Shown one piece after another: positions 46,052 to 54,462 of a stretch of 64,000 nucleotides of DNA. The DNA comes from Massilia pinisoli. Lineage in GTDB: Bacteria; Pseudomonadota; Gammaproteobacteria; Burkholderiales; Burkholderiaceae_D. The stretch lies in the NCBI RefSeq assembly GCF_024753285.1, contig NZ_JANUGW010000001.1, forward strand, positions 186,001 through 250,000, given 5' to 3'. How positions within the stretch are numbered: the stretch's first letter is position 1; each line of letters opens with the position of its first letter. The notes under the pieces are model-generated. The model worked only from the letters and a program-made list of their open reading frames with translations, made no database searches and had not been told where the DNA came from. Position numbers and translations under genes: made by a program.

Positions 46052-47719
46052 ATGAAGATCCAATTGTTGCAAGACCTCCAGGAAAGCGGCTCGACGCCGC
46101 CGCCCGCCGACCAAGCGGTGCCGGCAACCGGCCAGCCGCGCCGCAAGCCCATCGTGCTGGCGGACGAGACGCGTACGCCATCCACCGTGCCTCCACAGCC
46201 GCCTGCGCTGTCGGCGGACGACGCGCGTGCGCCATCCTCCATCCAGCCGCCCCAGCCGCCTGCGCCGCCGGAGGACGGCGCGCGGGCGCCATCCTCCATT
46301 CAGCCGCCCCAGCCGCCTGTGCGGTCGGCGGGCGACGCGCGGGCGCCGTCCATCCAGTCGCCCGAGCCGCCCGCGCGGTCGGCGGACGGCGCGCGTACGC
46401 TACCCGATCTGCCGCACAGGCCCGCCGTCTGGCACGGCCCAGCGGCCCAGCGAGTCGACGCGGGCACGCCTGGTCAACGCCTCGCGCCGCGTGCCGCGCG
46501 GCGTGCGCCCGACATCGCGGCGCGCGGGGTGGGCGTCGCCATCGAAGCGTGGGCCGAGCGGGCCGCGCAGGCCGGCGCAGCCGATTCCCGGCCGGCGCCG
46601 GCGCTGCAGCCGGGCGGGACGCCAGCACCGGAGCGGCCGACCATGGACGTCGCCGCGTTTTTCGGCCGGCATGAACGGCCGGGCGTCGTGCGCCCGACGG
46701 GGCAGGAATCCGCGGCGTCGCCACCGCCCCCTGCGGCCGCGTCCGGTGACTCGGCACTGGGACAGCAAGTCGCGCCGGTACCTGGCGCAGCGCCCTTAGT
46801 CGGCACGCACGACGCACCGGCCGGCGCTGCCGCGGTCCCGCGTCGTCCGCACCTGAACGACGTGCCGCCCCTCGGCGCCGATCCGGACCATACGACGTTA
46901 TTGCGTACCGAGGTGCCCGGCATTGCGGTCGGCGAACCCGCACCAGCCCCGCAGCGGAACGCGCCGCCACCTCCAGCGGCGGCCGTGCCCGGCATCCCGG
47001 CGCAGGAACATGCCGCGAATCCGCCGCCCGCGTTCGCGCGCGCGTCCGTGCCCGAGGCGCGCACGGAACCGGCGTTGGAGAAAAACGCGGCGCCGTTCCC
47101 GGCCGCGGCGGCGCTGCCTGTGTCTCCTTGGCGCAGGTTGTGGAAGCGCCGCGTCGTCGCGTGGAGCGCTGCCGGCGCACTTGCGGCGGTCGTGGGCGGT
47201 GGCGCCGGGTGGCTGTATGCGGGCAGTCACACCGAGGGCGTGCCCGTCGCCGCGGACACGGCGCCGTCCGCAGCCACGCGCGGTGCGCAGGCCTATGCTG
47301 CCCGCGAGCCGGCCCCCACGGTCAAGGCGCCGCCCGCGCTCCCTGCGCCCGAACCGTCCCCGCCATCGGCCGCACCCGTCGAGGCCGTGAAGCCGCCGCC
47401 TCCGGCCGAACCGGTGGTCCGGCCCGCGCCGCCAGCCCCCGCACCGGACGTGGCCGCGGCCGCGTCGCGCTCCGTGGCGACGGTCGACCTCGACCCGCCC
47501 AGGCATGCCGCCCACCGCACGACCGCTGCCCGCAAGCGCGCCGCAGCGAAGATACGGCGCGCGCCCGTGGCGGAAACGCCGCCCGTCGTGACGGAGCCGT
47601 CCCCCCGCGAGCGCCGCGAGGAAACCCTGATGCAATGCCGAGCGCACGGCTACGACGAACGGCAGTGCATCCGGCGCGGCTGCGCGATGACGCGCTATGG
47701 CTTCGCGTGCCGCGGCTAG
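46052..47719 (+). CDS. Proline-rich single-pass membrane protein of unknown function
   Basis: A 555-aa protein I do not recognise. Residues 1-350 are Pro/Ala-rich, presumably disordered, with four to five imperfect repeats of 18-19 residues (core ARAPSSIQPPQPP, about 37-116). A basic cluster WRRLWKRR precedes one transmembrane helix (about 366-388, AGALAAVVGGGAGWLY). A second Pro/Ala-rich region (about 400-525) spans the other side, and the C-terminus has four cysteines within 27 residues (MQCRAHGYDERQCIRRGC ... FAC). The positive-inside rule predicts the long N-terminal part in the cytosol and the cysteine end in the periplasm. The start is uncertain as the frame is open upstream. Confidence 0.6.
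   Translation: MKIQLLQDLQESGSTPPPADQAVPATGQPRRKPIVLADETRTPSTVPPQPPALSADDARAPSSIQPPQPPAPPEDGARAPSSIQPPQPPVRSAGDARAPSIQSPEPPARSADGARTLPDLPHRPAVWHGPAAQRVDAGTPGQRLAPRAARRAPDIAARGVGVAIEAWAERAAQAGAADSRPAPALQPGGTPAPERPTMDVAAFFGRHERPGVVRPTGQESAASPPPPAAASGDSALGQQVAPVPGAAPLVGTHDAPAGAAAVPRRPHLNDVPPLGADPDHTTLLRTEVPGIAVGEPAPAPQRNAPPPPAAAVPGIPAQEHAANPPPAFARASVPEARTEPALEKNAAPFPAAAALPVSPWRRLWKRRVVAWSAAGALAAVVGGGAGWLYAGSHTEGVPVAADTAPSAATRGAQAYAAREPAPTVKAPPALPAPEPSPPSAAPVEAVKPPPPAEPVVRPAPPAPAPDVAAAASRSVATVDLDPPRHAAHRTTAARKRAAAKIRRAPVAETPPVVTEPSPRERREETLMQCRAHGYDERQCIRRGCAMTRYGFACRG
46160..46400 (+). repeat. Tandem repeats within the proline-rich protein gene
   Basis: Four to five in-frame degenerate copies of a 54-57-bp unit encode an 18-19-residue motif with core ARAPSSIQPPQPP. 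Two central copies are nearly identical at DNA level, indicating recent unit duplication and possible copy-number variation. Confidence 0.6.
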
Positions 47720-48117
47720 GCGCGTGCCGGCTGTGGATCAGTGGTGGCCGTGCTGGTTTCGTACTCGTCCGCGTCCGCCCTGGTCGCGTGCACGGTGCCG
47801 TCGAGATGCTCGGGCGGGGAGTACAGCGTGCACAGGCGCATCGGTTCGCTGTCGGACGTGTTGAGCACGTTGTGTTCCGTGCCGTCCAGGATGGCGCCCC
47901 CGCGCCCCGCTTCGACGCGGATGACCTGGTCGTGGCCTTCGTGCTTCCCGAGGCCGATTTCCTCGCCGGGCTGCAGGGTCACGATGACGAACTGGCTGCG
48001 CGGTGTCGCGTGGCTCTCCCAAACGGTCGTTGACGCGACCCGGCGACGGCCGGACGCCCGGATTGTAGCGAACGCGTCCCGTTCCCGCCCCGGCAAGTGA
48101 TAAAGGGCATGCAACAT
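47716..48117 (-). CDS. Cupin-like protein with shortened cupin core
   Basis: A 133-aa protein with LQPGEEIGLGKHEGHDQVIRVEAG (cupin motif 1) and a C-terminal LYSPPEHLDGTVHATRADA typical of a widespread small cupin family. Between them the family normally has about 20 more residues including GDxxxVPAGTxH; here GGAILDGTEHNVLNT runs straight through, so most of motif 2 is missing. It is therefore an in-frame-deleted, perhaps non-functional cupin. The first 30 residues are also atypical and the start is doubtful. Its stop codon overlaps that of the convergent proline-rich gene in CTAG. Confidence 0.6.
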   Translation of the reverse strand: MLHALYHLPGRERDAFATIRASGRRRVASTTVWESHATPRSQFVIVTLQPGEEIGLGKHEGHDQVIRVEAGRGGAILDGTEHNVLNTSDSEPMRLCTLYSPPEHLDGTVHATRADADEYETSTATTDPQPARA

Positions 48118-48167
48118 TGTCTACTAGGATATAAACGTTTCAACCTGAGCATTAAAATTTCCGCGAA

Positions 48168-48176
48168 TGTTATACT
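48168..48176 (+). promoter_or_regulatory. Extended -10 promoter candidate for the hybrid kinase gene
   Basis: The sequence TGTTATACT, about 32-40 nt before the start codon, matches an extended -10. No good -35 is visible. Two near-copies of the heptamer AACGTTT flank it (about 48134 and 48186). Confidence 0.4.
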
Positions 48177-48207
48177 GAGATTGTGAACGTTTGACCTTTA
48201 TGCCGCC

Positions 48208-50559
48208 ATGACTTCCGATTTCAACACGCAGCGCCGCATGCAATTGCTGATCGAGCGCGTCGCCGACTATGCGATCTACATGCTCAATCCGGACGGCACG
48301 GTCGCGAGCTGGAACGCGGGCGCACGCCGCTTCAAGGGCTATACGGAAGCGGAGATCCTCGGCGAGCATTTCTCGCGTTTCTATACGCCGGCCGACCGCG
48401 CGGCCGGCCTGCCGGAGCGGGCGCTTGCCACGGCCCTGGATAAGGGCCGCTTCGAGGCGGAAGGCTGGCGCGTGCGCAAGGACGGCAGCCATTTCTGGGC
48501 GTCCGTCGTCATCGATCCCATCCTCGACGACGATGGCCAGCTGCTCGGCTTCGCCAAGATCACGCGCGACATCAGCGACAAGAAACTGGCGCGCGAAGCG
48601 CTGCGCCGCAGCGAAGAACAGTTCCGGCTGCTCGTCGACAGCGTGATCGACTACGCGATCTTCGTGCTGTCGCCGGAAGGCCTCGTCACGACGTGGAACG
48701 CGGGCGCACGCAATATCAAGGGCTATACGGCGGACGAGGTGATCGGCACGCATTTCAGCCGCTTCTATGCGGACGAAGACCGGCGCGCCGGCCTGCCGGA
48801 ACACGTCCTCGCGACGGCGCGCGAGCATGGCCGCTTCCACGGCGAAGGCGTCCGCGTGCGCAAGGACGGCTCGCGGTTCCGGGCGGACGTCGTCGTCGAT
48901 GCGATCCGCGATGCCGAGGGCCGTCTCGTCGGCTTCGCGAAGATCACGCGCGACGTCACGCAGCGGGTGCAACTGGAAGAAGCCCGGCATGCGCTGCAGC
49001 ATGCGCAGCGCCTGGAAGCCGTCGGCAAGCTGACGGGCGGCGTCGCGCACGACTTCAACAACATCCTGCAGGTGATCGGCGGCTGCCTGCAATTGCTGGG
49101 CGGCGCCGTCGCTGGCCAGCCGTCCGGCCAGCGGCATCTGCAGATGGCGCTGGGTGCCGTCGACCGCGGCGCCAAGCTGTCATCGCAGCTGCTCGCGTTC
49201 GCGCGCCGCCAGCCGCTGCAGCCATATGTGCTGAATCCGGGGCGCATCGTGCGCAACATGGAAGAGCTCGTGCGGCGCGCCGTCGGCGAGCACGTCGAGG
49301 TCGAGACGGTGGCGTCGGCGTCGCTGTGGAACACGATGCTCGATCCGCACCAGCTGGAAAACGTCGTGCTGAACCTCGCCATCAACGCGCGCGACGCGAT
49401 GCCGGGCGGCGGCAAGCTGACGATCGAACTGTCGAACACGATGCTGGATGACACCTACGTGAGCGCCGCGCACGAAGTCCCGTCCGGGCAGTATGTGCTG
49501 CTCGCAATTTCCGACACGGGCACCGGCATGACGCCAGACGTGCGCGAGCGCGCGATCGAGCCGTTCTTCACGACGAAGGGCGAGGGGCAGGGCACGGGCC
49601 TCGGCTTGTCGATGGCGTTCGGCTTCGTCAAGCAGAGCGGCGGCCACTTCCGCATCTACAGCGAAGTGGGACACGGCACGACGATCAAGGCCTACTTCCC
49701 GCGCGCGCTGGAGGCGGAACAGACATTGCCGGAACCCGTCGCGAGCGAGGTGCGGGGCGGCACCGAGACGATCCTCGTCGTCGAGGACGATCCGAACGTC
49801 CAGGCGACCGTCGTCGGCATGCTGACGGAACTGGGCTACCACGTGCTGCGCGCCGACGATGCCGACGTGGCACTGGCGGTGCTGAAGGCCGGCGTGTGTT
49901 GCGACCTGCTGTTCACGGACGTCGTCATGCCGGGCAAGCTGAAAAGCACGGAGATGGTGCGCCAGGCCAAGGCGCTGCTGCCGGACCTGAAGGTGCTGTA
50001 CACGTCCGGCTACACGCAGAACGCCATCATCCATGGCGGCCGGCTCGACCCCGGCGTGGAGCTGCTGTCGAAGCCTTACCGCCGGGAGAAGCTCGCCAGC
50101 AAGGTGCGCCACTTGCTCGGTACGCCGGACGCGGCGGCGGCCGCGCAGGTTCGGTCCAACCCGGCCCCGCGCGCGCCGGCGGCCCTGCTGCGGGTGCTGC
50201 TCGTGGAAGACGATGCGCAAGCGCGCGAACTGTATCGCGACATCCTGCTGTCGGCCGGCATTCAGGCGGACGAAGCGGCGACGGCCGGCGCAGCGCTCGA
50301 GCTGCTGGCGCGCGACCGGTATGACGCCGCCGTCGTCGACTACAGCCTGCCCGACCTGGACGGCTTGACGCTGGCCCGGCGCATCGTCGCCGCCTATCCC
50401 GGCGTGGCGCTCGTGTTCGCGTCAGGCTACGGCAGCCTGGTGGCGGGCGTGTCCGACGTCACGGCGCGCGTGCTGACGAAGCCGTTCACCGACCTGCAAC
50501 TGAAGCAGGCGCTGCTCGCGGCCGTGGCCGATCGCACGGCGACCGCCCAGCGCGCGTGA
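48208..50559 (+). CDS. Hybrid sensor histidine kinase with tandem PAS and two receivers
   Basis: A 783-aa cytosolic hybrid kinase. Two PAS domains (about 12-125 and 135-250) are clear duplicates: both carry DYAI, WNAGAR, KGYT, HFSRFY, RAGLPE and RVRKDGS. The phosphorylatable His281 is in [12 protein letters not shown], the ATPase core follows ([22 protein letters not shown]), then two receivers (Asp571 in FTDVVMPG; Asp711 in VVDYSLPD). No membrane segment. It is the same architecture as the kinase at 35340 with fewer PAS domains. No cognate response regulator is adjacent. Convergent with the globin gene. Confidence 0.9.
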   Translation: MTSDFNTQRRMQLLIERVADYAIYMLNPDGTVASWNAGARRFKGYTEAEILGEHFSRFYTPADRAAGLPERALATALDKGRFEAEGWRVRKDGSHFWASVVIDPILDDDGQLLGFAKITRDISDKKLAREALRRSEEQFRLLVDSVIDYAIFVLSPEGLVTTWNAGARNIKGYTADEVIGTHFSRFYADEDRRAGLPEHVLATAREHGRFHGEGVRVRKDGSRFRADVVVDAIRDAEGRLVGFAKITRDVTQRVQLEEARHALQHAQRLEAVGKLTGGVAHDFNNILQVIGGCLQLLGGAVAGQPSGQRHLQMALGAVDRGAKLSSQLLAFARRQPLQPYVLNPGRIVRNMEELVRRAVGEHVEVETVASASLWNTMLDPHQLENVVLNLAINARDAMPGGGKLTIELSNTMLDDTYVSAAHEVPSGQYVLLAISDTGTGMTPDVRERAIEPFFTTKGEGQGTGLGLSMAFGFVKQSGGHFRIYSEVGHGTTIKAYFPRALEAEQTLPEPVASEVRGGTETILVVEDDPNVQATVVGMLTELGYHVLRADDADVALAVLKAGVCCDLLFTDVVMPGKLKSTEMVRQAKALLPDLKVLYTSGYTQNAIIHGGRLDPGVELLSKPYRREKLASKVRHLLGTPDAAAAAQVRSNPAPRAPAALLRVLLVEDDAQARELYRDILLSAGIQADEAATAGAALELLARDRYDAAVVDYSLPDLDGLTLARRIVAAYPGVALVFASGYGSLVAGVSDVTARVLTKPFTDLQLKQALLAAVADRTATAQRA

Positions 50560-50567
50560 CGCGTCAC
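50556..50567. other. 12-bp palindrome spanning both convergent stop codons
   Basis: GTGACGCGTCAC is perfectly symmetric and contains the TGA of the hybrid kinase gene on one strand and the TGA of the globin gene on the other. It may add to transcript termination but is short. Confidence 0.35.
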
Positions 50568-50938
50568 ACGCGGATATCGCCAAAGAAGCCCAGTTGCAGG
50601 CTGGACGCGATGCGCTGCGCGACGGCGAGGGCCTCGGTCGCGCCGTCGATGCCGAACACGTCGATCGCGGTCAGGCGGAACAAGGTGAGCCAGCGGACGA
50701 AGTGCTCCGTCTCGATGCCCGACAGCGCCATGTGCTTGCCGAACACATTGCCCTGGAATTCGCCGGTACCGAGCAGCACCTTCGTCCAGAACGCATACAT
50801 GCGCGGCATGTGCTCGTGCCACCGTCCGGCCAGCTTCGCCTCGAACACGGGCGACAGCACGGCGTCGTCGCGCACGCGCGCGTAAAACGTGTCAACCAGG
50901 CGGACGATCGACGATTCGGTGATGGCGGGAGAAGTCAT
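50564..50938 (-). CDS. Group III truncated hemoglobin
   Basis: A 124-aa globin. TESSIVRLVDTFYARVRDDAVLSPVFE and the proximal-histidine region FGKHMALSGIETEHFVRWLTLF (His69 probably proximal) match group III truncated globins. Such proteins bind O2 or NO and are linked to NO stress. ATG 50938 gives the usual length; the frame is open 20 codons further without globin sequence. A probable NsrR site lies 68-90 nt upstream. It is monocistronic. Confidence 0.9.
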   Translation of the reverse strand: MTSPAITESSIVRLVDTFYARVRDDAVLSPVFEAKLAGRWHEHMPRMYAFWTKVLLGTGEFQGNVFGKHMALSGIETEHFVRWLTLFRLTAIDVFGIDGATEALAVAQRIASSLQLGFFGDIRV

Positions 50939-51005
50939 GCGGGGCTCTGCGTGGAATGAATGCGGTCCCGGCTGCGCGGATCGCCCCGGGACCTCCATTC
51001 TAGCA

Positions 51006-51028
51006 AAGATGCATTACAAATGCAGTTA
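51006..51028 (-). promoter_or_regulatory. Probable NsrR binding site upstream of the globin gene
   Basis: The 11-1-11 dyad matches the NsrR consensus AAGATGCATTT-n-AAATGCATCTT: left half AAGATGCATTA (10 of 11), right half, read in reverse, TAACTGCATTT (8 of 11). A -10-like TAGAAT on the minus strand (50997-51002) lies next to it, so NsrR bound here would block the globin promoter until NO destroys its Fe-S cluster. No nsrR gene is in the window. Confidence 0.65.
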
Positions 51029-51255
51029 TTGCCGGCTGAAACGCCCGGGACGGCCGGCGGCGTGATCATCCGGACATCACGATTGCCGAACTGAACCAAA
51101 TTGGCGACAGTTTGCCGCGTGCGACTTGCCGCGAGCCACCCTTGTTGGGTAAGGTGGTCGATTGCCCGCGCGGCGTGCACGGTTTCCAATCCGACGCCAT
51201 CGAAGGAATTGTTGTGCTAGTCTTTCTTAGCGGCAATCTATGTGAAAGGATCGGC

Positions 51256-52173
51256 GTGGAATCCCAAGTCAAGTCTTCCGTGATGGACGCAATCGGCAAC
51301 ACGCCCGTCGTCAGGCTGGCGCGCCTGTTTCCCGGCGCGGACGTGGTGGCGAAACTGGAATACATGAACCCCGGCGGCAGCATCAAGGACCGGATGGTGC
51401 GGCACATGCTGAAAAGCCTGCCGGCCGGGACGGCGCGCGTCGTGGAAAGCTCGTCGGGCAACACGGGCGCCGCGCTCGCGATGGCCAGCGCCGTGCTGGG
51501 GCTGCGTTGCGACGTCACGGTGCCGGAATCGACCAGCGCCGAGAAGATGAAGCGCATCCGCGCCTACGGGGCCGAGGTGCATCCGTGCGCGCCCGACGAC
51601 GGCAGCGATCCGGCCGGCGGCTACCACGCCGTGGCGGAACGGCTCGCGCAAGAGGGCGGCGCCCATTACCTAGACCAGTACCAGTCGATCTTGAACCGCG
51701 AAGCGCACTACCTCGACACGGGGCCGGAACTGTGGCGCCAGATGGCGGGCGAGATCGACGTATTCGTGTGCGGCATCGGCTCGGGCGGCACGATCTCGGG
51801 CATCGGCCGCTACCTGAAGGAGCAGCAACCCGGCCTGGTCGTCATCGGCGTCGAGCCCAGCAACTCCGCGTACCGTGAAGCCGTCACGGCCACGCCCGCC
51901 GCCGGGCCGTTCGCCAGCATCGTGGAAGGTGTGGGCAAGCGGATACCGTCGCGCAGCTTCGACCCCGATGTCGTCGACGACGTCGTGCAGGTCGCGGACG
52001 ACGTGGCGCTCGCCTGGTGCCGCCGGCTCGCCCGGGAAGAGGGCATCCTGGCCGGCGGATCGAGCGGTTGCGTCGCGGCCGGCATCGCGGTGCTGCTGCC
52101 GCGCCTCGCCGGCAAGCGGATCGCAACCGTGTTTCCCGACTCCGGCGTGTACTATCTATCCAAGTATTTCTGA
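51256..52173 (+). CDS. Cysteine synthase family PLP enzyme (SbnA-like)
   Basis: A 305-aa fold-type II PLP enzyme. VMDAIGNTPVVRL opens the fold, the PLP lysine is Lys44 in NPGGSIKDR, SSGNTGAALAMA binds the substrate carboxylate, and GIGSGGTISGIGRYL binds the phosphate. The C-terminus GVYYLSKYF is short. Siderophore-linked SbnA and cystathionine-synthase-like enzymes share these features; a housekeeping CysK is less likely. GTG 51256 is chosen because AAAGGA lies 7 nt upstream; the frame is open 48 codons earlier without conserved sequence. A Cys-rich hypothetical gene follows after 14 nt. Confidence 0.87.
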   Translation: MESQVKSSVMDAIGNTPVVRLARLFPGADVVAKLEYMNPGGSIKDRMVRHMLKSLPAGTARVVESSSGNTGAALAMASAVLGLRCDVTVPESTSAEKMKRIRAYGAEVHPCAPDDGSDPAGGYHAVAERLAQEGGAHYLDQYQSILNREAHYLDTGPELWRQMAGEIDVFVCGIGSGGTISGIGRYLKEQQPGLVVIGVEPSNSAYREAVTATPAAGPFASIVEGVGKRIPSRSFDPDVVDDVVQVADDVALAWCRRLAREEGILAGGSSGCVAAGIAVLLPRLAGKRIATVFPDSGVYYLSKYF

Positions 52174-52187
52174 TATCGGACCTGACC

Positions 52188-52733
52188 GTGTCGGACCTGA
52201 TCGCCCTGCTCGGTGCCCGCATCCCCGCCAACCTGGCGCCGTTCATGCTGGCCAACGTCGCCGTGCCCGCCGTGCGCGGGCTGCCGCATGGTGCGGACGT
52301 CGTCGCCCGGCGGCTGGGCTGCCCGTGCGGCAGCTGGGAGCTGAAGTTGCGCACGGCGCGGCGGCGCGAGCGGCGCGGGCTGTTTGGCCGCAGGATGGTC
52401 GCGGCGCCCGTCGCGCCCGTCTACGCGGCCTGCCCCGTGTGCGGGCGCGAAGTGCTGTTGTTCGACCCGGCGGTACACGGCTGGAACGGCCGCCACGGCC
52501 GCGGCATACGCCCGGATGCGGACGACGAGGCATGGTTCGGCACGGCGGCCGGGGAAGTGATCGTCACCTACGCGTATCTGGCCGAGGACGAGTACCGCGC
52601 CATGCTGGCCGATGGCTGCCCCGACCCGCAGGACTGGTTCGACTGCTTCGCCGTCGTGTTCTGCGCGACCGGCGCACCGCCCGTGCTCGTGCTTGCGGAC
52701 GAGTGCGCGACGCGCAGGGAAACGCGCGTCTAG
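52188..52733 (+). CDS. Hypothetical protein with paired cysteine motifs
   Basis: A 181-aa protein I do not recognise. It contains CPCGSWELKL and, about 40 residues later, CPVCGREVLLFDP, which together could form a zinc site. Acidic segments follow (ADDEAWFG, YLAEDEYRAML, CPDPQDWFDCF). There is no signal peptide or membrane segment. Start GTG 52188 has a poor ribosome-binding site, and the short gap to the cysteine synthase-like gene suggests translational coupling. Its stop codon overlaps that of the convergent cupin gene in CTAG. Confidence 0.6.
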   Translation: MSDLIALLGARIPANLAPFMLANVAVPAVRGLPHGADVVARRLGCPCGSWELKLRTARRRERRGLFGRRMVAAPVAPVYAACPVCGREVLLFDPAVHGWNGRHGRGIRPDADDEAWFGTAAGEVIVTYAYLAEDEYRAMLADGCPDPQDWFDCFAVVFCATGAPPVLVLADECATRRETRV

Positions 52734-52996
52734 CGCCGCCCGGACAGGTAGTCGACGCCCTCGGGCCCGTAGCTCTCCCGGTGCGGCTCGTCGCGGCGCA
52801 GGTGGAATACGTCGCCCGCGCGGTAGATCTTGATCTCGCCGCCCGCGTGGATGCGGATCTCGCCGGCGAGGATCAGCGCCTTCGCCTCGAACGGATGGGC
52901 GTGGTCGGCGAGGCTGCCGTTCGGTTCGCGGCGGACGCGGACGGGGTCCGCATAGCCTTCCGCCTTCAAGGTATCGAGAAATGCCTGTTGTTCCAT
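52730..52996 (-). CDS. Small cupin domain protein
   Basis: An 88-aa single-domain cupin. Motif 1 is HAHPFEAKALILAGEIRI and motif 2 is YRAGDVFHLRRDEPHRE, both with complete histidine ligands. The N-terminal MEQQAFLDTLKAEGYADPVRV is typical of small stress-linked cupins. The substrate is unknown. ATG 52996 is used; a longer open frame upstream belongs to antisense sequence of the permease gene. Confidence 0.8.
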   Translation of the reverse strand: MEQQAFLDTLKAEGYADPVRVRREPNGSLADHAHPFEAKALILAGEIRIHAGGEIKIYRAGDVFHLRRDEPHRESYGPEGVDYLSGRR

Positions 52997-53091
52997 GCCG
53001 GGCTCGCAGTGGTTGCAGTTCGCGGTTCGTGATTCGGGAAGTGTACCATTCGTCCCGCACGATACGAGCCCCGGCAGCGCCGCCAGCGGCG

Positions 53092-54462
53092 TCAGGACGT
53101 GACCCGTCCGACGCGCGCGCGGCGTCCCTCGGCCACGCGGTAGCCCACGCCCAGCACGACGAGCCATGCCGGGATCATCCACACGGACGGGCGCAGGTCC
53201 GGCGTCGCAACCATGATGGCGACGATGCCCGCCAGGTACAGGAGGCACACCCAGTTCGTCAGCGGATAAAGGGGGCTCGGGAACGCGGTCGGCACGCCGG
53301 CCGCCCGCTTGGCGGCGCGGAAGCGCAGATGGCTCCAGCTGATCATCGCCCAGTTGATCAGCATGCCGGCGACGGCGAGGCCCATCAGCAGGCCCAGCGC
53401 CTTGCCCGGCACGGCATAGTTCACGCCCACGCACAGCGCGGTGGCGAGGGCGGATACGCCCAGCGACGCGAGCGGCACGCCGCGCTCGTTCACGCGCAGC
53501 AGCGCGCGCGGCGCGTGGCCTTGCGCCGCGAGGCCGTACAGCATGCGGCTGTTCGAGTACACGCAGCTGTTGTAGACGGACAGCGCGGCCGTCAGCACGA
53601 CGACGTTCAGCACGTGCGCGACGATGCCGGCGTCCAGCGCCTTGAAGATGAGGACGAACGGGCTTGCGCCCGGCACGATCTGGTCCCAGGGGTAGAGCGA
53701 CAGCAGCACGGCCAGCGCGCCGACGTAGAACACGAGGATGCGCCACAGCGTCTGGTTCGTCGCGCGCGGGATCGAGCGCGCGGGGTCGGCCGCCTCGGCC
53801 GCCGTGATGCCGATGACCTCCAGCCCGCCGAACGAGAACATGATGATGGCCATCGACATCACGAGGCCCTTGACGCCGTGCGCGAAGAAGCCGCCGTGCG
53901 TCCACAGGTTGGCGACGGATGCCTGCGGTCCGGCGCCGCCGCTCGCCAGCAGGAACACGCCGTAGACGATCATCGCGACGATCGCGGCCACCTTGATGAC
54001 GGAAAACCAGAACTCGCTCTCGCCGAACGCCCGTACGTTGATGAGGCTGATGCCGTTCGCCAGCAGGAAGCAGCCCAGCGCCGACACCCACGTCGGCACG
54101 TGCGGAAACCAGTATTGCACGTAGATGCCGACGGCCGACAGCTCCGCCATGCTGACGAGCACGTACAGCACCCAGTAGTTCCAACCGGAGACGAAGCCGG
54201 CGAAGCGGCCACCGTATTTGTCGGCGAAGTGGCCGAACGAGCCGGCGACCGGTTCGTCGACCATCATCTCGGACAGCTGGCGCATGATCAGAAAAGCGAT
54301 CAAGCCCGCAATGGCGTAGCCTAGCAACACGGACGGCCCGGCCAGCCGCACCGTCTCCGCGACGCCGAGGAAGAGGCCCGTGCCGATGGCGCCGCCGAGG
54401 GCCATCAATTGGATGTGCCGGCTCTTGAGGCCGCGGTGCAGTTGGGTGTCGTCGGAGGCCAT
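53092..54462 (-). CDS. Amino acid permease, AAT family
   Basis: A 456-aa APC-superfamily transporter with about 12 transmembrane segments. The start LHRGLKSRHIQLMALGGAIGTGLFLG is the AAT signature, and MMVDEPVAGSFGHFADKYGG and FSFGGLEVIGITAAEA follow as in AroP/PheP/ProY. It imports neutral or aromatic amino acids with H+. It may supply substrate for the tyrosine pathway near 61-64 kb, but it is not linked to it. Monocistronic. Confidence 0.9.
   Translation of the reverse strand: MASDDTQLHRGLKSRHIQLMALGGAIGTGLFLGVAETVRLAGPSVLLGYAIAGLIAFLIMRQLSEMMVDEPVAGSFGHFADKYGGRFAGFVSGWNYWVLYVLVSMAELSAVGIYVQYWFPHVPTWVSALGCFLLANGISLINVRAFGESEFWFSVIKVAAIVAMIVYGVFLLASGGAGPQASVANLWTHGGFFAHGVKGLVMSMAIIMFSFGGLEVIGITAAEAADPARSIPRATNQTLWRILVFYVGALAVLLSLYPWDQIVPGASPFVLIFKALDAGIVAHVLNVVVLTAALSVYNSCVYSNSRMLYGLAAQGHAPRALLRVNERGVPLASLGVSALATALCVGVNYAVPGKALGLLMGLAVAGMLINWAMISWSHLRFRAAKRAAGVPTAFPSPLYPLTNWVCLLYLAGIVAIMVATPDLRPSVWMIPAWLVVLGVGYRVAEGRRARVGRVTS

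Noticed and set aside
43486-46299. 937-codon open frame opposite the GH31 gene
   Set aside because: Antisense to a GH31 gene with catalytic residues; composition is Arg/Val/His-rich and non-protein-like.
48133-48192. AACGTTT repeats around the second hybrid kinase promoter as LacI operators
   Set aside because: They lack the GGAA/TTCC flanks of the operators at 4997 and 5203 and are not inverted as a pair.
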